Positions 1 through 9,302 of a stretch of 42,500 bases of DNA are shown here, piece after piece. Position numbers and translations under genes: made by a program. Under the pieces are notes generated by a model. That model made no database searches, had not been told where the DNA came from, and worked only from the letters and a program-made list of their open reading frames with translations. Source of the stretch: Paulinella micropora (lineage: Eukaryota; Cercozoa; Imbricatea; Euglyphida; Paulinellidae); NCBI GenBank assembly GCA_019918135.1, contig WBZZ01005232.1, positions 130,001-172,500 of the forward strand. Direction: 5' to 3'. The stretch's first letter is position 1. Each line of letters starts with the position of its first letter.

Positions 1-8
1 TTAGGGCC

Positions 9-308
9 ATGTGGAGGTGGGGAGAGAGAGCAGGAAAGCAATCAGCAAGAGGGAGAGGAAAGATAGGGTTGAGAGAGGAGGAAGAGGAAGCTGAGTTAGA
101 CTCAGAGTCAGAAGCAGACAAAGAAAACCTTGCATCTTATTTTACTGAGACAGAAAAGCAGCCTACTTTAGGGGGAGATAGTGGCAAGAGTGAGCAAAAG
201 GGAGGAGATGAGAGGGTGGAAGAGAGGAGAGAGGGAGCAGTCAGCCTTCACCTAAACATTCCACACCAACAACGACAACAATCAAGACGAAGAGCAAGGA
301 ACAAGTAG
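9..308 (+). pseudogene. acidic/basic N-terminal part of a decayed retrotransposon Gag region
   Basis: A 99-residue open frame rich in Glu, Arg and Lys, with an acidic patch (EEEEEAELDSESEADKEN) and a basic C-terminus. By itself it matches no domain I recognise. It lies just upstream, in a different reading frame, of the Gag core at 355-864, so I read it as the preceding part of the same frame-broken gag. The window starts within or just before this element, so its left end is not visible. It could instead be fortuitous low-complexity coding. Confidence 0.35.
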
Positions 309-354
309 AGGGAAAAGAGAAGGAAGAAGAATTATAGTAGCATATGAGGAGAGT

Positions 355-864
355 TTGGAGCATGAGATGAAAAGGCAGAGAGAGGAAGGGTTTTCGTTTG
401 TGTTTGATAAGCTAGTAGGTAAAGCCAAGAGGAGTGTGGCAGATTTGGTGAGAGACACCTCACCAGACTTTGGTCAGAACTTGCACATTGTGTGGGCAAG
501 ACTAACCAAAAGGTTTGGTAAGGTGAGTGAGGAGGATGTGCAAGATAAGATAAATGCGATGAATGCATGGACGTTTGATGAGGGATGTGATTATGCTCCG
601 CAGTTTGATGCGTTTGTTGCGTTAGATGAAGAGCTAAAGGCAGTAGGCCATAAAACACCCAAGAGAACAATGGAAACTATAATCACTAATGCCTTACAAA
701 ACCCTGAGTATGCATCAGAGGGGGTGAGAAAGGATTGGGGAGGATGGATGAGCACGCTGAAGATGAATAAGAAGCAGCATGCATGGTCTTCTGAGAAATG
801 GTGGGAGGAGTTGGAAGAAAAAGTGTTGGAAATAGACAGAATAAAGAAAGAGAGAAGAAGATGA
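355..864 (+). pseudogene. retrotransposon Gag core domain (frame-broken)
   Basis: 169 residues with the helix-rich character of an LTR-retrotransposon Gag (UBN2/retrotrans_gag type). A central segment has conserved-looking Trp/Phe positions (WARLTKRFGK, then MNAWTF) followed by FDAFVALDEELKAVGH and ITNALQNPEY, the usual arrangement of a particle-forming Gag core. The frame ends in a basic tail. Zinc knuckles follow downstream in another frame, so at least two frameshifts separate the parts. No protease, integrase or RT follows on this strand before 1806, so only the gag end of an element is present. Gag identity is fairly sure; copia versus gypsy is not. Confidence 0.6.
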
Positions 865-1139
865 AGAAAGAAAAAACACACGCAGGGAAAGATGCCAACA
901 AAAGAGAAGAAGGGCAGAGAGGTGTGCATTTTTGGTTTCAGAGAGAGAGTGGATGTAAGTGGGGGGATGAGGTCGTTTTGCTCATACAGAGGGGTCAGTC
1001 ACTATGCATAGTGTGCCTGGGGTGTGCTACATGTTTGAATAGTCAGGCAGCTGTGATAGATCTAACTGTAGGTATAAACACACCACCACTAACAAGAAAG
1101 GGGGAGGGAAAGGAACAGGAACGAGAAAGAAGACTTTGA
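798..1139 (+). pseudogene. Gag linker region between core and zinc knuckles
   Basis: This frame overlaps the end of the Gag core (355-864) and the start of the zinc-knuckle frame (1136). It holds a Cys-rich stretch (CIVCLGCATC) and the peptide VIDLT at 1053-1067, then a basic tail. Its position suggests it is the in-between part of the same gag read in a third frame. No domain is recognised. Confidence 0.3.
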
Positions 1140-1597
1140 AGAAAGGAGACATGAAATGTTTCAATTGTAACATGGAGGGGCATGTGATCTCAGCATGTGA
1201 GAAGGAGTGTAGGATGTGTGGGAGTAAGCATAGACTACATGAATGTGAAGAGATGAAGAAGGCGAGAGAAGAGCCAGGTGAGAAGGAAGAACCGAGAGAG
1301 AAGGAAAAGAGAGCAAAAGTGGAACATGGAAAGTTAGGTAGGGGGAGTGAGTCAGACACTTCCGACATAGACACAGATGAAGAGTTCACGGGGCGGACAG
1401 CGACATCGACAGCGACAGCGATTCATGCTCGAGCTCGGAGCGAAGATCGGTGGGGCGCGCAGCGCACATGTGGTTCTACGACCCGGGCGGCGGACTCAAG
1501 CGGCGGCACGTGGGCTATGTGGAACCAAGGAGTTAAAGTTTCAGGGGATCAAGGGAGCGGGGGAGCGCGCGGTGGGCGGCGCTGCACTGAACGGTGA
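1136..1597 (+). pseudogene. Gag nucleocapsid part with two zinc knuckles
   Basis: The start holds a canonical CCHC knuckle, CFNCNMEGHVISAC (C-x2-C-x4-H-x4-C), followed by a second, non-canonical one, CRMCGSKHRLHEC (C-x2-C-x3-H-x4-C). Such knuckles bind genomic RNA in Gag nucleocapsids. A charged Glu/Lys linker follows. After about 1400 the composition changes to GC-rich with GCGACA-type repeats, so the last ~65 residues probably do not belong to gag. The zinc knuckles are a firm call; the remainder is not. Confidence 0.6.
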
Positions 1598-1615
1598 CTT
1601 TTACGCTCGCTAATA

Positions 1616-1805
1616 AGTCAAGTTTTGAGCGTGACTACAAAAATAGTATTGAGTTAGTGCATATAGTTGGTAGGGCGGCTCCTTTAATTTCTGAATAGGG
1701 TTTCAAATATTTACCATCATATATGCGAGGTTAGTAGCATAAGGTAGATGGGGCCGTTATTCCTCAATAGGGGGAGCAATGGACAATGCTACTAATAATA
1801 GTATT
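1616..1805. other. short non-coding spacer with a small inverted repeat
   Basis: AT-rich and without a gene. TTAGTAGCAT at about 1731 recurs inverted as ATGCTACTAA at about 1785, enclosing ~45 bp. AATAGTATTGAG occurs both at about 1643 and at 1797, so the ~155 bp between may be a small insertion or an old duplication. Nothing else is recognised. Confidence 0.4.
1797..1805. repeat. 9-bp target site duplication, left copy
   Basis: AATAGTATT, identical to 3082-3090, directly outside the inverted repeats. Confidence 0.7.
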
Positions 1806-2109
1806 GAGTCATACCGGCCCACCTCAATGAAAATTACCTATTTTACCTATATCACTCTAAGTGTAACGGTAAATTCAAAGCTTTGGCGGTTTGGGGGTTG
1901 TGGCGCTAGGTGACGTGTCAGTATTATCGTTCATCTCGAAGTAAAAGTAAAGTCCGACCCTCTTGTCCAGTGAATTTTTATGTGAGTTTGAATCATCTAC
2001 AACGTGACCCACTGGCAAGGGGTAATTACACTGTGACAACGTACTCTGAATAAAGATCTCTCAGTAGTATGATGGCCGCATTAAGAGTTGATAAGGTAAT
2101 TACCCCCGG

Positions 2110-2439
2110 ATGCGCCGAGATGTTTCCCTAACGTTGCTTACCCCCGACAACTTGGACAACGATGATTCTATGCCCCCAGCCGACAACAAGCTGGGTGATT
2201 CGTTGCCAGGAGACAACATGACCGCAGGCGATACCTGGGTGTTGCCATCATTGTCGTTGCCTCCACCTTGTCCCCTCAGCAGTCCTCACAGCAGTTCGCC
2301 CTGTTCTCCATCGCGGATCGATTTGCTGCAGCCGAGCACTTCGTATCAAGCTTTCACCTCAAACGCGGTCGCCTCGGAGTTGCGTGATGAGTGGATTACT
2401 CCCAACGATACAGGCAGCACGTTTGCCCGACCTACCTAG
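2110..2439 (+). CDS. small open frame inside the MULE, function unknown
   Basis: 109 residues rich in Asp, Pro and Ser (TPDNLDNDDSMPPADNKLGD near the start, a Ser/Pro run in the middle). It matches no transposase I know. The first 65 bp recur at 2441-2505. After the second copy come an AATAG|GTGACTT donor-like site (about 2530) and a TTTTGTCTAG acceptor-like site (about 2625), so a spliced, captured host exon pair is possible but unproven. It may simply be chance. Confidence 0.2.
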   Translation: MRRDVSLTLLTPDNLDNDDSMPPADNKLGDSLPGDNMTAGDTWVLPSLSLPPPCPLSSPHSSSPCSPSRIDLLQPSTSYQAFTSNAVASELRDEWITPNDTGSTFARPT

Positions 2440-2505
2440 CATGCGCCGAGATGGTTCCCGAACGTTGCTTACCCCCGACAACTTGGACAACGATGATTCT
2501 ATGCC
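2110..2505 (+). repeat. 65-bp direct duplication inside the MULE
   Basis: 2110-2174 and 2441-2505 are nearly identical (both begin ATGCGCCGAGATG and end GATTCTATGCC), with a copy-to-copy offset of 331 bp. This indicates an internal duplication after or during capture of this sequence. Confidence 0.8.
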
Positions 2506-3081
2506 AGATTTTGTCCTTTGGCTGTGACCAATAGGTGACTTCTTTTTCTCTATTTTTGTCTGACACTGCCTCTGAGAGTACTGAAACTCATTGAGGACTT
2601 ACTGTCTGTTTTCCTTTTGTCTAGTTGCAGAGTTCGGACCAGTTGAGTTACCTGATGTGCTTGCCTTGTCCCACAACGCCGGACGGTCACTTAACCAAAA
2701 ACGTGGACAGACATCAAACGATATGTTTTTCCGCAACCACACTGTTGCAAAAAGCTTCCCTTCTTGTGTGTTAACTTTTATGGACTCATGATGACACTAA
2801 CACTTTGACGACTAGTTGCCTCCCAGTCGGCGATGGTCTCCTCCTTCCTTGCTTGCAGTGCCAGACTCTGAGTTAAGCGCTGCCAAGGCTCATGACCCAC
2901 TGGACAAGAGGGTTCGGACTTTACTTTTACTTACTACGGAGATGAACGATAATACTGACACGTCACCTAGCGCAGCCGCCACAACCCCGGGCCCAAAGCG
3001 CCAAAGCTTTGAATTCACTGTTACACTTAGAGTGATACAGGTAAAATAGGTAATTGTCATTGAGGTGGGCTGGTATGACTA

Positions 3082-3090
3082 AATAGTATT
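3082..3090. repeat. 9-bp target site duplication, right copy
   Basis: AATAGTATT, identical to 1797-1805, directly outside the right inverted repeat. Confidence 0.7.
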
Positions 3091-3136
3091 ATTAATAAAA
3101 TTATTTATTGTAATGTGACTGATTTCAAGTTCAGGT

Positions 3137-3330
3137 TAGTCATACCGGCCCACCCCAATGACAATTACCTCAGGCTATTAGTTTTACCTCAGTATATTAA
3201 TTTAAGTGTAACGGCCACGGTGAATTCAAAGCTTTGGCAGTTCAACTTGGGATGTAGCGCTTAGTGACATGTTGAGTTCAAGTTCGTCCATCTCTAACTG
3301 ATAACTTCAACTTGTAAAGTACGACTCTCT
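3137..3330 (+). mobile_element. left terminus of a second, related MULE
   Basis: From TAGTCATACCGGCCCACC onward the sequence follows the left inverted repeat of the element at 1806-3081 (same order of blocks: AATTACCT, AAGTGTAACGG, TTCAAAGCTTTGGC, GTCCATCTC), with more divergence and some insertions. No matching right terminus (an inverted GGTATGACTA) is found later in the window. The second element is therefore truncated, or its other end lies outside. Confidence 0.6.
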
Positions 3331-4479
3331 CGTTTTCCAGTGGTGGCTGTGTTCTGAGTCTGACCTGTTGACTCTGAAAGAAGACGGTCGGGACTCTAGC
3401 TATTAATATTAATAATACATGTTGTCACTGTGTCACGGACAGTACCGAGATGTTTAGCCACACAAACGAAAAGTCGAGTCAGCGATTATTGATAAAAATC
3501 AAAAGACTGCCTCAAACTTCAATTGCCGCAAAGCAAAATTTTGTTACTATTTGAATATCTTTAATGAGGCGCCTGATAATAAGTGGCAAGAATTTATTAA
3601 AATGAAACAATGATTACGTAAAAATAAGTTATGAGTAATACTTCTCTGGCTACCAGGCTACAGTGTTGTGTGACTGTAGCGAGGATGTTTAGCGTATCTG
3701 TTCGTGCCTATTTACTTAAGGCAGTTTACAGTAAGTTAGTCAGAGGATCAGGCTGTCAACGTGGACAGCTGGTCATCTGTTGCCTTTTATCAAATAAAGT
3801 AGTAACTTGAAAGTCTAACTGCTCACTTATTGTGTTTAGCTGTAATACGCTATACCTTATTTCAAAACACTCAAATACGTGTAATTGTGTTGGTGAGTGA
3901 TAGTATGCAGATATTTAGCTAGCCTGGCTTTGTCTGTATGTTTAGCTATACTACGCGAATATACTTAAATTTCAACAACGCAATTACATGTATTTAACTG
4001 TTTTGAGTGATAGTATGCAGATGTTTAGCTTGTCTGTCCGTGTCTACGTGTTTAGCTGTAATACGCTATAACTTACTTGAACAACGAAATTACATGTTTT
4101 TGATTGTTTTGAGTGATAGTATGCAGATGCTTAGCTTGTCTGTCCGTGTCTATGCGTTTAGCTGTAATACGCTATCACTTACTTGAACAACGAAATTACA
4201 TGTTTTTGATTGCTTTTAGTGGAAGTATGCAGATGTTTCAGCTAGTCTGGCTTTGATGTGTTTAGCTAGACTACACTCAGTGCGACTTATTTTAAAAACA
4301 CAATTACATGTATTTAACTGTTTTTGAGTGATGCAGATTCTTAACTATTCTAGCAGGCCCTTGTCTGCAGCGACAGAGGCCAGAGAGATCACTGTCTCGT
4401 TTGGCTTTTGAAAATTAATTTCTGCGACAAAACGCGCTGTGCTTTTGTTATATAAGATCTACATCGTGACCCAGCGAAT
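3331..4479. repeat. AT-rich region with ~106-bp tandem repeats
   Basis: TAGTATGCAGAT-type blocks recur at about 3901, 4011, 4117, 4223 and (as GATGCAGATT) 4331. Each is followed by TTTAGCT, a CTGTAATACGCTAT-like block and an AATTACATG block, giving a period of 106-110 bp in about five degenerate copies. 3331-3890 is AT-rich with no gene seen. This may be the subterminal repeat zone of the second MULE. About 100 bp separate the repeats from the stop codon of the minus-strand NTPase gene. Confidence 0.65.
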
Positions 4480-5916
4480 TTACTTCAGGGGCAGGATTTC
4501 CTTTTGTCCTAGGAACAGCTGTTTGGTGCTCATCAGCCACGTCAAAACTTTAGAATCGAACACCTGCTTGGTTTGGTCATCCCAGTTGTCCATCGGACGC
4601 TCGACTGAGTTCCCGCGTCGTTGAAAATGAAGAATGCGGAAGTTTGACAAGGACAATCCATAGCGCGCTTCCAAGGTGTCTGTTGGAAGAAAGCGCAGTA
4701 TATGCTCACGCAGTCTATTTTGAGAAGTTTGTGTTCCGAGCGTATGTGCATCGGTCACGAGGGCCTCAAGCAACATATTGAATCTGGAGTTGACACGCAG
4801 GTCGACACGTCCACGACCGACGTCTGGTGCCGGCTCCCATAAAGGCGCGCCATCCAGCACCTTGAGTTTAGCCAGCGACAATGCGACCTCGTAGACCAGA
4901 GCTCGCTCAGTCACACCCCCGAAAATTTCATATCGATCAGGAGTGACCTGACGCAGAGTGTGAAGAATGAGTTGTTCAAAAGATGCTTCGCTCAGATCCA
5001 TTGACGCAACCTCATACTTAAAGAGTAATGCACGCCTCAACAAGGGTGGCGCTTCAGGGATGCAGTACTTGTCAAGTAGATAGTCCCCTTCCTTCGGCGA
5101 CAAGCCACAAGTGTACTGCAGCACCAGGGAAACAAGTTTGATTTCCTCGCTGGAGGGAAACGAGCAGCGACCCAGAAGGGCTTGATAAAAGTTACTCTCT
5201 ATGAAACTAGAATCCCAGAGCATTTCCTTGGCATCGGAGGCTGCTGTGCCTGCTCTAGCTAAACGAGCAAACTCCAAAGACAACTGCATGGTACCATATG
5301 CGTGGCCTTTCGTATGCGCAAATACCATATCGAGCATGGCTGTGAACTCGGTCGCTTGCGCTGCGGACATGCCTTCCATCACTTTCCCAACGACTGTCGC
5401 GTCAAACTCCGCGCGCGAGAACATTAGTGTCATCGGCCCGTATTTTTTCTCGAAGTTGAACGAGGATGAAATCAGAGCTACCCGACCGACCGCCACCGTG
5501 GTAATGCGGTCATAAGAGCGCAGTGGCTCGTAAAAGGCATCCCGGTCCATCTGCGACTCATCCACGAGAAGGTAAGCGCGCCGGTGCTCCTTGATAAGCC
5601 GCTTGTTAAGCGCAACCAACTCGCCTTTAAGCGACTCGAGCCAGCGAGGTGACGAAAAGAAATATACGTGCTTCTTCTCTTCCAGCAATTTTTCTGCAAC
5701 AAGCTGCAGGAAGCAAGTCTTGCCCGAACCACGGAACCCATGGAAGTGCATGCTGAGGTGTCGAGGTTGCTGCCCGTGTGTGGGCTCGGCCGTGATAGCG
5801 CGGACGGTCTCCTGCACCAGAACTGTACGCGGAACGTACAAAGAAGGAAGCTGGTCTGGCGTTGCTTCCATTCGGCGAAAGCGCTTTGTGACGAGCTGCA
5901 TATCCAGACCTGACAT
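4480..5916 (-). CDS. Crinkler-type P-loop NTPase with C-terminal nuclease-like domain (main exon)
   Basis: About 478 residues from the ATG at 5916; upstream in-frame Leu/Arg codons are only translated (TTC)n microsatellite. Walker A is GFRGSGKTC (5741-5770 region) and Walker B is AYLLVDES, followed by helical segments typical of STAND/AAA-like NTPases. The C-terminal third reads as a PD-(D/E)XK-like fold: GRGRVDLRVNSRFNMLLEAL gives the D...E-x-L pattern. NTPase plus REase-like domain is the architecture described for Crinkler (CRN/CR) effector and host-conflict proteins in oomycetes, fungi and algae. A splice acceptor TATGCAG|CTC (exon from 5895) allows a phase-0 join to an upstream exon, so the ATG at 5916 may not be the true start. 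The stop lies at 4480. Cellular role unknown; nuclear action is typical of the family but not shown here. Family assignment is by fold pattern, not by search. Confidence 0.65.
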   Translation of the reverse strand: MSGLDMQLVTKRFRRMEATPDQLPSLYVPRTVLVQETVRAITAEPTHGQQPRHLSMHFHGFRGSGKTCFLQLVAEKLLEEKKHVYFFSSPRWLESLKGELVALNKRLIKEHRRAYLLVDESQMDRDAFYEPLRSYDRITTVAVGRVALISSSFNFEKKYGPMTLMFSRAEFDATVVGKVMEGMSAAQATEFTAMLDMVFAHTKGHAYGTMQLSLEFARLARAGTAASDAKEMLWDSSFIESNFYQALLGRCSFPSSEEIKLVSLVLQYTCGLSPKEGDYLLDKYCIPEAPPLLRRALLFKYEVASMDLSEASFEQLILHTLRQVTPDRYEIFGGVTERALVYEVALSLAKLKVLDGAPLWEPAPDVGRGRVDLRVNSRFNMLLEALVTDAHTLGTQTSQNRLREHILRFLPTDTLEARYGLSLSNFRILHFQRRGNSVERPMDNWDDQTKQVFDSKVLTWLMSTKQLFLGQKEILPLK

Positions 5917-5933
5917 TACAAAAAGAGGAGAAA

Positions 5934-6023
5934 GAAGAAGAAAAGGACGAGGAAGAAGACGACGACGACGACGAAGAAGAAGAAGAAGAAGAAGAAGAAG
6001 AAGAAGAAGAAGAAGAAGAAGAA

Positions 6024-6070
<47 letters not shown>

Positions 6071-6071
6071 A

Positions 6072-6118
<47 letters not shown>

Positions 6119-6119
6119 A
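5934..6119 (+). repeat. (GAA)n microsatellite
   Basis: Nearly uninterrupted GAA/GAAGAG repeats, with a short GACGAC stretch at the left. Translated on either strand it gives artefactual poly-Leu, poly-Ser or poly-Arg frames. Confidence 0.95.
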
Positions 6120-6195
6120 ATATATACATATATATATATATATATATATCTGAGCCCGAGGACCATGCGCCTCCATCCCTCGTCCCAACAGGGAA
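6120..6195 (-). repeat. (TA)n and a non-LTR retroelement 3'-end fragment
   Basis: Read on the minus strand, GGGATGGAGGCGCATGG (around 6160-6178) repeats the ATGGAGGCNCATG core found just before the tails of the LINEs and SINEs at 6744-34000. Here it is followed by a (TA)n run and then the (TTC)n tract instead of (TTA)n. I infer a small relic of the same retroelement class inside the intron. Confidence 0.4.
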
Positions 6196-6229
6196 GTGAG
6201 TATGTTGGGGAGGGAAGAATAACTCTTAC

Positions 6230-6370
6230 CATCCTGCATAGAAGGCCCAAAAGGAAGTCCTTACTACCCGCACAGTTTCGGGTACCTTGCAGGAAATCAA
6301 CTACAAACGATTGATCTTCCCCGCGTGAGAGCTCCACGAGACTGGGTAGGGCCCGCATGGAGGTACTCAC

Positions 6371-6385
<15 letters not shown>
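6230..6385 (-). CDS. possible upstream exon of the NTPase gene
   Basis: 52 codons beginning MSATPVSTSMRALPSLVELS and ending in frame at ATG|GTAAGAG, a strong donor that joins in phase to the exon starting at 5895. No domain is recognised. It overlaps, in another frame, the coding-like sequence of 6371-6643. Either this is the true first exon or the next feature is. Confidence 0.35.
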
Positions 6386-6743
<358 letters not shown>

Positions 6744-6753
6744 GACTTATCAG

Positions 6754-8814
6754 TCAATTGGCCTTTGATCCTGTCGGACATGTGCCTCCATTGGTAGCAC
6801 GGGACCGTTCGGTGACGCGGCTCCGCTCCAAAGACTCGACTGGCAGTGCAATGTGCAAATGAGCGTGCTGTGCATGTGCAAGTGGGTGCAAGGAGTGAGA
6901 GGAGTTATCTGCCGAGAAGAAGTCCGCGACGCTGCGCTGACCTCCACCTACAACAGATCTAGCCAGACATTCTACCTGACTAGGCCTTCCCCTCCTTCTA
7001 CCCACCTCCTGAACGACCGTGAGGTCGATCACCTCCTCCTCCTCCTCCTCCGCCCCCTCTGCCTCCCTGGTCTGCGCCTCCAACTCCTCCCACTCCTTCC
7101 AGATGGTGGCAACAAACCTTCCTAACTCCTCCTCCACCTCTTCTGGGACAGAGATAAACAAAACGCCGAGCATCGCCGCCATCTTTTCATCCTCCCCCTT
7201 CAGCCATTCCTCTTTGAAGAGCCTCATCTCCTCCTCTGCCTCCCGCAGTTCCCTGTGATAAAGCCCTCCTCGATTCAGCACGAGGGGCTGCCGGGCTTGC
7301 GCCTCATCGATAAACTTAAACAGTGCCTCACGAGAGCTCGCAAACGTTGGGCAATGCAGCAGGAAGTGACGTAACGACTCGTTAACCTCAGTGCCACACA
7401 AGGCGAAAGAGCTTGAGCAGTCCGGCGAGCATGAGCCAAATTTGGATTGGTAGAGGCGAAGGCGATTGTTGCAGCTCAACAATCGCCTTCTGATAAGGTT
7501 GTGACTTCCCCCCTCCAGCGCCCGCCAACGTGGGAAAGCAGAGCGGGAAGACATCTGGCTAAGCAGCACCCTAAGCCCATCAGAGGGCTTAGCCTGCCGC
7601 TCCCAGCCAGCTACTTCCTGCCGGACAGACCATTGCTTTACCACCTCGTTCCAGTTCGCCAGAGCGGCCCGCCAGTCCTTATCATCTACCGTGCCATCTT
7701 CGTTCACGACGCGCTTGAGCGCATCCAAGCCCTCCCGCAGCCTGTGATATGCTAAGATCAAATTTTCCGTATCTTCCTTCCATTTGCACCGACCCGTGTT
7801 GTAAAGCCTGCGTGTTAGCGTTGTGTTGCCCAGTAACTCGATGCGCCCTAGGAACCGAAGCCGGGCCGCCTTGGCAAGGATGCTAAAACTCGGCGTGCGG
7901 CCTAAACCCCTGGTGATGCAGCCGCTTGTGCGCGTACCAACACCTAAGATGACCCGCAGGGGCGCTACCAACGCGCCCTCCAGCTTACTCAGCTTGTTGG
8001 CGCCCGGCAGATCCCAAAAAGCCGATGCGTAAAGCAACTTTGCGCCAACCATTTGCTGCCAATTCATCAGCCGAAGACGCGCTGGAACTTCATGGGCAAT
8101 CCAGACGGGGTAGCAGGCAGCCGTTCCCGCTACAGTGATTTCCGCCGCCCGCTTCGCTTGCGGTTTATCGGAGAGGGTGTCCGTGAGCAGAACTCCCAGG
8201 TATTTGTAGTGGTCGGTGACGTTGAGAACCTTGCCCCGGAACCTCACGCATGGGGGCGACTTTTTTGACTTGGCGTGCCCGTATATCGGCATGACTTCCG
8301 TCTTGCCCGGTTTCAGGTTGATTTCAAGCCGATAGTCCTCCACGAATGTCGCCACGACATTTACAATCTGTTGAAGCTCCGTGACACTATGCGCAATTAC
8401 CGCAACGTCGTCGGCGTAAAGCAGGGTCCGTATGTCTTCGATGCGGTTGAGGTCCTCGATCTCCAACTCTTTCGCGATTCGGACCGTTAGCTCATCCATG
8501 AAGACGTTGAACAGCGACGGTGACAACGGCGACCCTTGCTGAACTCCCATCTCTTCCAGCACTTCACCAGTGAGTTCGCCATCGACTAGCACTCGCGATG
8601 ACGTTCTTTGGTAAAAACGCCGCAGAATGCGATAGAACTTGCCCTGTACCCCCATCTGGGTTAGCCTCTGAAACAACCCGGCCCGCCAAACCGTAGGGAA
8701 TGCCTTTCTCAGATCCACGAACAAAACGAAAGAACGGAGGCCAGCTTGTCTAAGGCACAGACGCTCCTTAAGGACAAAAATCTGGTCCCCCGTAGTACGT
8801 TTTGGCCGGCCCAC
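6754..8814 (-). pseudogene. LINE A reverse transcriptase and C-terminal region
   Basis: 686 residues. RT motifs are visible in order: LFVDLRKAFPTVWR (motif A), GVQQGSPLSPSLFNVFMDEL (motif B), LLYADDVAVIAHS (motif C, YADD) and DHYKYLGVLLTD. The C-terminal third has CNNRLRLY, then a Cys/His motif ending HFLLHC, a run of six Glu, VIDLT (7018-7032), and QRSVADFF (6916-6939). The frame starts inside the RT domain: the preceding residues (up to RPEQGG) are in another frame ending at 8768, so a one-base indel lies near 8806. The stop is just before the tail. Confidence 0.85.
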
Positions 8815-9202
8815 CCTGCTCTGGGCGCAGCCTGCCCGGCTGATCGATGAAAGCGGTAAGCCTCGCCACCATAAGGGACAGATACATCTTACCCAGACAG
8901 CTCAGAATCGCGATGTCTCTCCAATTTTCCGGATCGGTTGGGTCGCCTCCTTTTGGGATGTTGACGATAATCGCTTTGCCCCAGTCGCTGGGGGTGTATT
9001 CGCACGATTTCAACCAGTTGAAGAAGCGCACCAGAAAGCTCACAATCCGCGTGCCTCCGTACTTGAGCATCTCGTTCTTGATCTTATCCGGTGAGCACGC
9101 TTTGTGATTCTGGAGATTTTCCTGGCAGAGCTCCACTTCCTTCTCGGAGTTATCATAGTCCAGCGGGCCCGTCTCAGTCCGGATCTCCTCGGCTTGCGCC
9201 AT
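8768..9202 (-). pseudogene. LINE A region at the start of the RT domain
   Basis: Contains NHKACSPDKIKNEMLKYGG, then NIPKGGDPTDPENWRDIAIL and RPEQGG, matching residue for residue in pattern the same stretch of LINE B. It is frame-broken at both ends, near 8806 and in 9200-9300. Confidence 0.75.
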
Positions 9203-9302
9203 GGCCTCGCATTGGTCGCGCAGGTTGCGTTATACTGGAAGGTTTCGCGGGCCTTCCGCTCGGGCTCAATCCGCGCTGCTTCCTCATCGGAACCGACTTC
9301 CT

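Larger units (their letters stand above)
1806..3081. mobile_element. Mutator-like (MULE) element, non-autonomous, 1276 bp
   Basis: The outer ~167 bp (1806-1972) and ~184 bp (2898-3081) are inverted copies of each other, starting [G/T]AGTCATACC; blocks such as TTCAAAGCTTTGGCG and GTCAGTATTATCGTTCATCT match across both arms. The element is flanked on both sides by the 9-bp repeat AATAGTATT (1797-1805 and 3082-3090). Long terminal inverted repeats with a 9-bp target duplication are the hallmark of Mutator-like elements. No transposase is visible in the ~925-bp interior, so it must depend on an enzyme made elsewhere. The interior has a 65-bp direct duplication and a short open frame. Confidence 0.75.
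5896..6229 (-). other. putative intron of the NTPase gene containing a (TTC)n tract
   Basis: On the minus strand a strong donor (ATG|GTAAGAGTT, GT at 6229-6228) and an acceptor (GATATGCAG, ending 5896) are both phase 0. A nearer acceptor, AATGTCAG (about 5908), would shift the frame. Most of the interval is a (GAA)n microsatellite (5934-6119), which on the gene's strand is an unusually long pyrimidine tract, plus a (TA)n run (6120-6151) and a retroelement 3'-end fragment (6152-6195). Both splice sites are predicted by eye. Confidence 0.45.

Noticed and set aside
1053..1067. VIDLT peptide in the gag remnant as a third SIM
   Set aside because: No acidic run next to it and an uncertain frame in a decayed gag. 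It is likely coincidence, and a reminder that short motifs occur by chance.
3331..3890. Possible gene between the MULE terminus and the tandem repeats
   Set aside because: No open frame of useful length on either strand; AT-rich sequence only.
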